A stretch of 14,920 bases of DNA from Opitutia bacterium UBA3151 (lineage in GTDB: Bacteria; Verrucomicrobiota; Verrucomicrobiia; Opitutales; Seribacteraceae), in the NCBI GenBank assembly GCA_002364975.1, contig DEYT01000078.1, positions 1 to 14,920 of the forward strand, given 5' to 3'. The position numbers and the translations under genes are program-made. Every line of letters begins with the position of its first letter. The stretch's first letter is position 1. The notes beneath the pieces are model-generated. The model saw nothing but the letters and a program-made list of their open reading frames with translations. It did not search any database and was not told the origin of the DNA. Below, piece by piece: positions 13,327 through 14,920 of this stretch.

Positions 13327-14920
13327 ATGATATTTTTCTTTCAAAAAACGACATCCCTTTCGTTCGCTTTTTTGTTTGGGGCACTGGCTAATTCCGTCCT
13401 TTGCTGTCTTCCTGACTCAAACTTGCCGGCACCTTTAGACACCCATGAAAACCCTCCCTTTGAGGACGAAACCAAGCACTTGGATTCTCCTGCTGAAGTG
13501 CATCAACAAGCAAATGATTATGAAGTCTTGATCATGGGTGGAGGCTACTCCCCCTCAGGCAATCAGTTCTCGCTTGAGAGCAATGTTAAGTATTTTCTCA
13601 GAATAAAAGAGAAACTCGGCTTTTCCAATAGTTCATCCCAGCTTTTTTTCGCAGATGGAAATGATCCGGCCAGAGATCTTCAGTATTTTAACCCTAAGCA
13701 GGAAATACCGCTTGTGAACCGTGCCTTAGCAGAAATATTCGGTAAAAATAAAGGTCTCAATCATCACTACCGTAGTAACCAACTTCAAACCAACGGGCCT
13801 GCCTCAATTGTTGCCTTGGACCAATGGATTAGTCGACAAAAAAAGGCCAAAAGCACCAGATTTAATTTGGTCTATTTTACTGGGCATGGAGGAAAAGGCT
13901 CCAAAAAAGAACCCTTCAATACTACGGCTTACCTTTGGAATAATCAAAATTTAAGCATGCAGCATTTTTCTAAAAAATTAGACGGCTTACCCAGTGAACA
14001 AAAAACAGTTTGTGTTATGGTTCAGTGTTACAGCGGAGGATTTGCTCATTTTATGTTCAAAGAGGGCAACCATACCAAGGGTCTATCTACCTCTCCAAGA
14101 GTTGGGTTTTTTGCAACTACGCATGACCGGATAGCTGCCGGTTGTACACCTGATATTACTGAAAGCGACTATCGTGAATACAGCACGACTTTCTGGGAAG
14201 CATTATGTGGAGAAACTCGCATGGGTATGCAAATTCCAAAAGCAGACTTTGACAAGAATGGAAAAACTTCTCTTGCCGAAGCCCATGCCTATGTGGTGAT
14301 TAACTCAGATACCATCGATGTTCCCGTCAAAACATCAGAAATTTGGCTTCGAACCATTTTTTCGGGTCAAATTAAATTATTACAAAAGGATCAGAACCAA
14401 GAAAACTCTGTTTTCGATCAAGTATTAGGTGAAAATAGTTGGCTTGGAAAATTAGGTAAGAACCCGAAACAAAGAAAAATTCATGAAAATATCTTATCCA
14501 AAGCAGAGCCTGAGGAAATCGCGGTGATCCGCTCTTTGGCTTTGAAGTTTGGATTTTCGCAATGGCCGACTATCGATGAAGCAGATGAAAAAATAGGGTC
14601 ATTAAAACAAAAAAGAAATGTATGGGAACAGAAAAAGAATAAATCTTTGGCTGCCACTCGGAAATTAAGAGATCAAATAAAATCTAGGATCAGAAAATTT
14701 TACCCGGAATTGGTAAACCCCTATCACCCGAAATCATTAGAGGTATTTAATGGACCAGAAAAAGAATTATTTATTAAAAAACTAAATTTCCAAAATCAAT
14801 GGCAGCAACTCTTAGTCGAAAAAGAAAATTTTAATCAGATCGAGAAGAAGAGATTTGCACTGGAAAAAGAGGAAGTAAAAGGAATACGATTAAAGAGATC
14901 TATTGAATACATATATCTCT
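13327..14920 (+). CDS. Exported caspase-like (clan CD, C13/C14-type) cysteine peptidase with EF-hand loop, 3' truncated by window
   Basis: The frame is open from the ATG at 13327 to the window edge (531 residues read, no stop). The start MIFFFQKTTSLSFAFLFGALANSVLCC is a signal-peptide-like stretch without a proper lipobox. The catalytic dyad of clan CD is clear: H187 in YFTGHGGKG and C234 in CVMVQCYSGGFA, each after a hydrophobic strand and 47 residues apart. FFATTHDRIAAGCTP and STTFWEALCGE follow, as in C13-type domains. Residues 307-318 (DFDKNGKTSLAE) are a canonical EF-hand loop. From about residue 425 the chain is highly charged and helical (EADEKIGSLKQKRNVWEQKK; FNQIEKKRFALEKEEVK), likely coiled coil. 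It starts 70 bases after the dioxygenase stop. The full length and C-terminus are not visible. Substrate specificity and whether it needs calcium are inference. Confidence 0.87.
   Translation, partial: MIFFFQKTTSLSFAFLFGALANSVLCCLPDSNLPAPLDTHENPPFEDETKHLDSPAEVHQQANDYEVLIMGGGYSPSGNQFSLESNVKYFLRIKEKLGFSNSSSQLFFADGNDPARDLQYFNPKQEIPLVNRALAEIFGKNKGLNHHYRSNQLQTNGPASIVALDQWISRQKKAKSTRFNLVYFTGHGGKGSKKEPFNTTAYLWNNQNLSMQHFSKKLDGLPSEQKTVCVMVQCYSGGFAHFMFKEGNHTKGLSTSPRVGFFATTHDRIAAGCTPDITESDYREYSTTFWEALCGETRMGMQIPKADFDKNGKTSLAEAHAYVVINSDTIDVPVKTSEIWLRTIFSGQIKLLQKDQNQENSVFDQVLGENSWLGKLGKNPKQRKIHENILSKAEPEEIAVIRSLALKFGFSQWPTIDEADEKIGSLKQKRNVWEQKKNKSLAATRKLRDQIKSRIRKFYPELVNPYHPKSLEVFNGPEKELFIKKLNFQNQWQQLLVEKENFNQIEKKRFALEKEEVKGIRLKRSIEYIYL

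Noticed and set aside
13360..13420. Lipoprotein signal in the clan CD peptidase
   Set aside because: The cysteines after the hydrophobic stretch are preceded by leucine and by cysteine, not by the small residue needed at position -1 of a lipobox.
1..14920. CRISPR array, tRNA, rRNA, insertion sequence or prophage genes
   Set aside because: No spaced direct repeats, cloverleaf-like segments, transposase, integrase or phage structural motifs were seen; nearly all of the window is occupied by ordinary coding sequence.

Overview
The window is a gene-dense, moderately AT-rich bacterial chromosome segment with thirteen intact or 3'-open genes plus the tail of one more. Nothing in it marks a phage, plasmid, transposon or CRISPR locus. 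The gene mix (several sugar-oxidation enzymes of the Gfo/Idh/MocA, DUF1080 and xylose-isomerase-like TIM-barrel families, a Tat-exported TIM barrel, exported proteins of unknown family, start codons without Shine-Dalgarno sequences) suggests the Planctomycetota-Verrucomicrobiota-Chlamydiota group. A marine Verrucomicrobiota of the Opitutae type is my best guess. This is inference from gene content and protein style, not from a marker-gene tree.

Region 1 (1-4157) looks like a carbohydrate-oxidation locus. The + strand carries the end of a DUF1080 protein, a Gfo/Idh/MocA dehydrogenase, a cytosolic sugar-isomerase-like TIM barrel and an adrenodoxin-type [2Fe-2S] ferredoxin. A Tat-signal TIM barrel is convergent to the ferredoxin, and a second DUF1080 protein is divergent from that TIM barrel. 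Known chemistry of these families fits a route in which a glycoside is oxidised at C3 and the 3-keto sugar is then split or rearranged. The substrate cannot be read from the sequence. A 133-base divergent gap here holds a terminator-like hairpin on the + strand.

Region 2 (4178-6740, - strand) carries a large exported clan-A-like glycoside hydrolase with an EF-hand-type loop directly after its predicted nucleophile, and a Maf nucleotide pyrophosphatase. The 148 bases between them contain a perfect 7-bp inverted repeat.

Region 3 (6785-14920, + strand) starts with two housekeeping genes, glutamine-dependent NAD synthetase (nadE) and glutamate-1-semialdehyde aminomutase (hemL). It continues with an exported protein I do not recognise, an exported BD-FAE-like alpha/beta hydrolase, a TauD/TfdA-type Fe(II)/2-oxoglutarate dioxygenase, and an exported caspase-like (clan CD) cysteine peptidase with an EF-hand loop. 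The peptidase runs off the window. Gaps from hemL to the dioxygenase are 6 to 50 bases, so these genes may be co-transcribed, although a perfect TTGACA box precedes the unknown gene.

The observations most worth a second look are the clan CD peptidase with its EF-hand and charged helical tail, the EF-hand-like insertion in the glycoside hydrolase, and the orphan ferredoxin inside the sugar-oxidation cluster. I found no clear evidence of a wholly new defence or RNA system.
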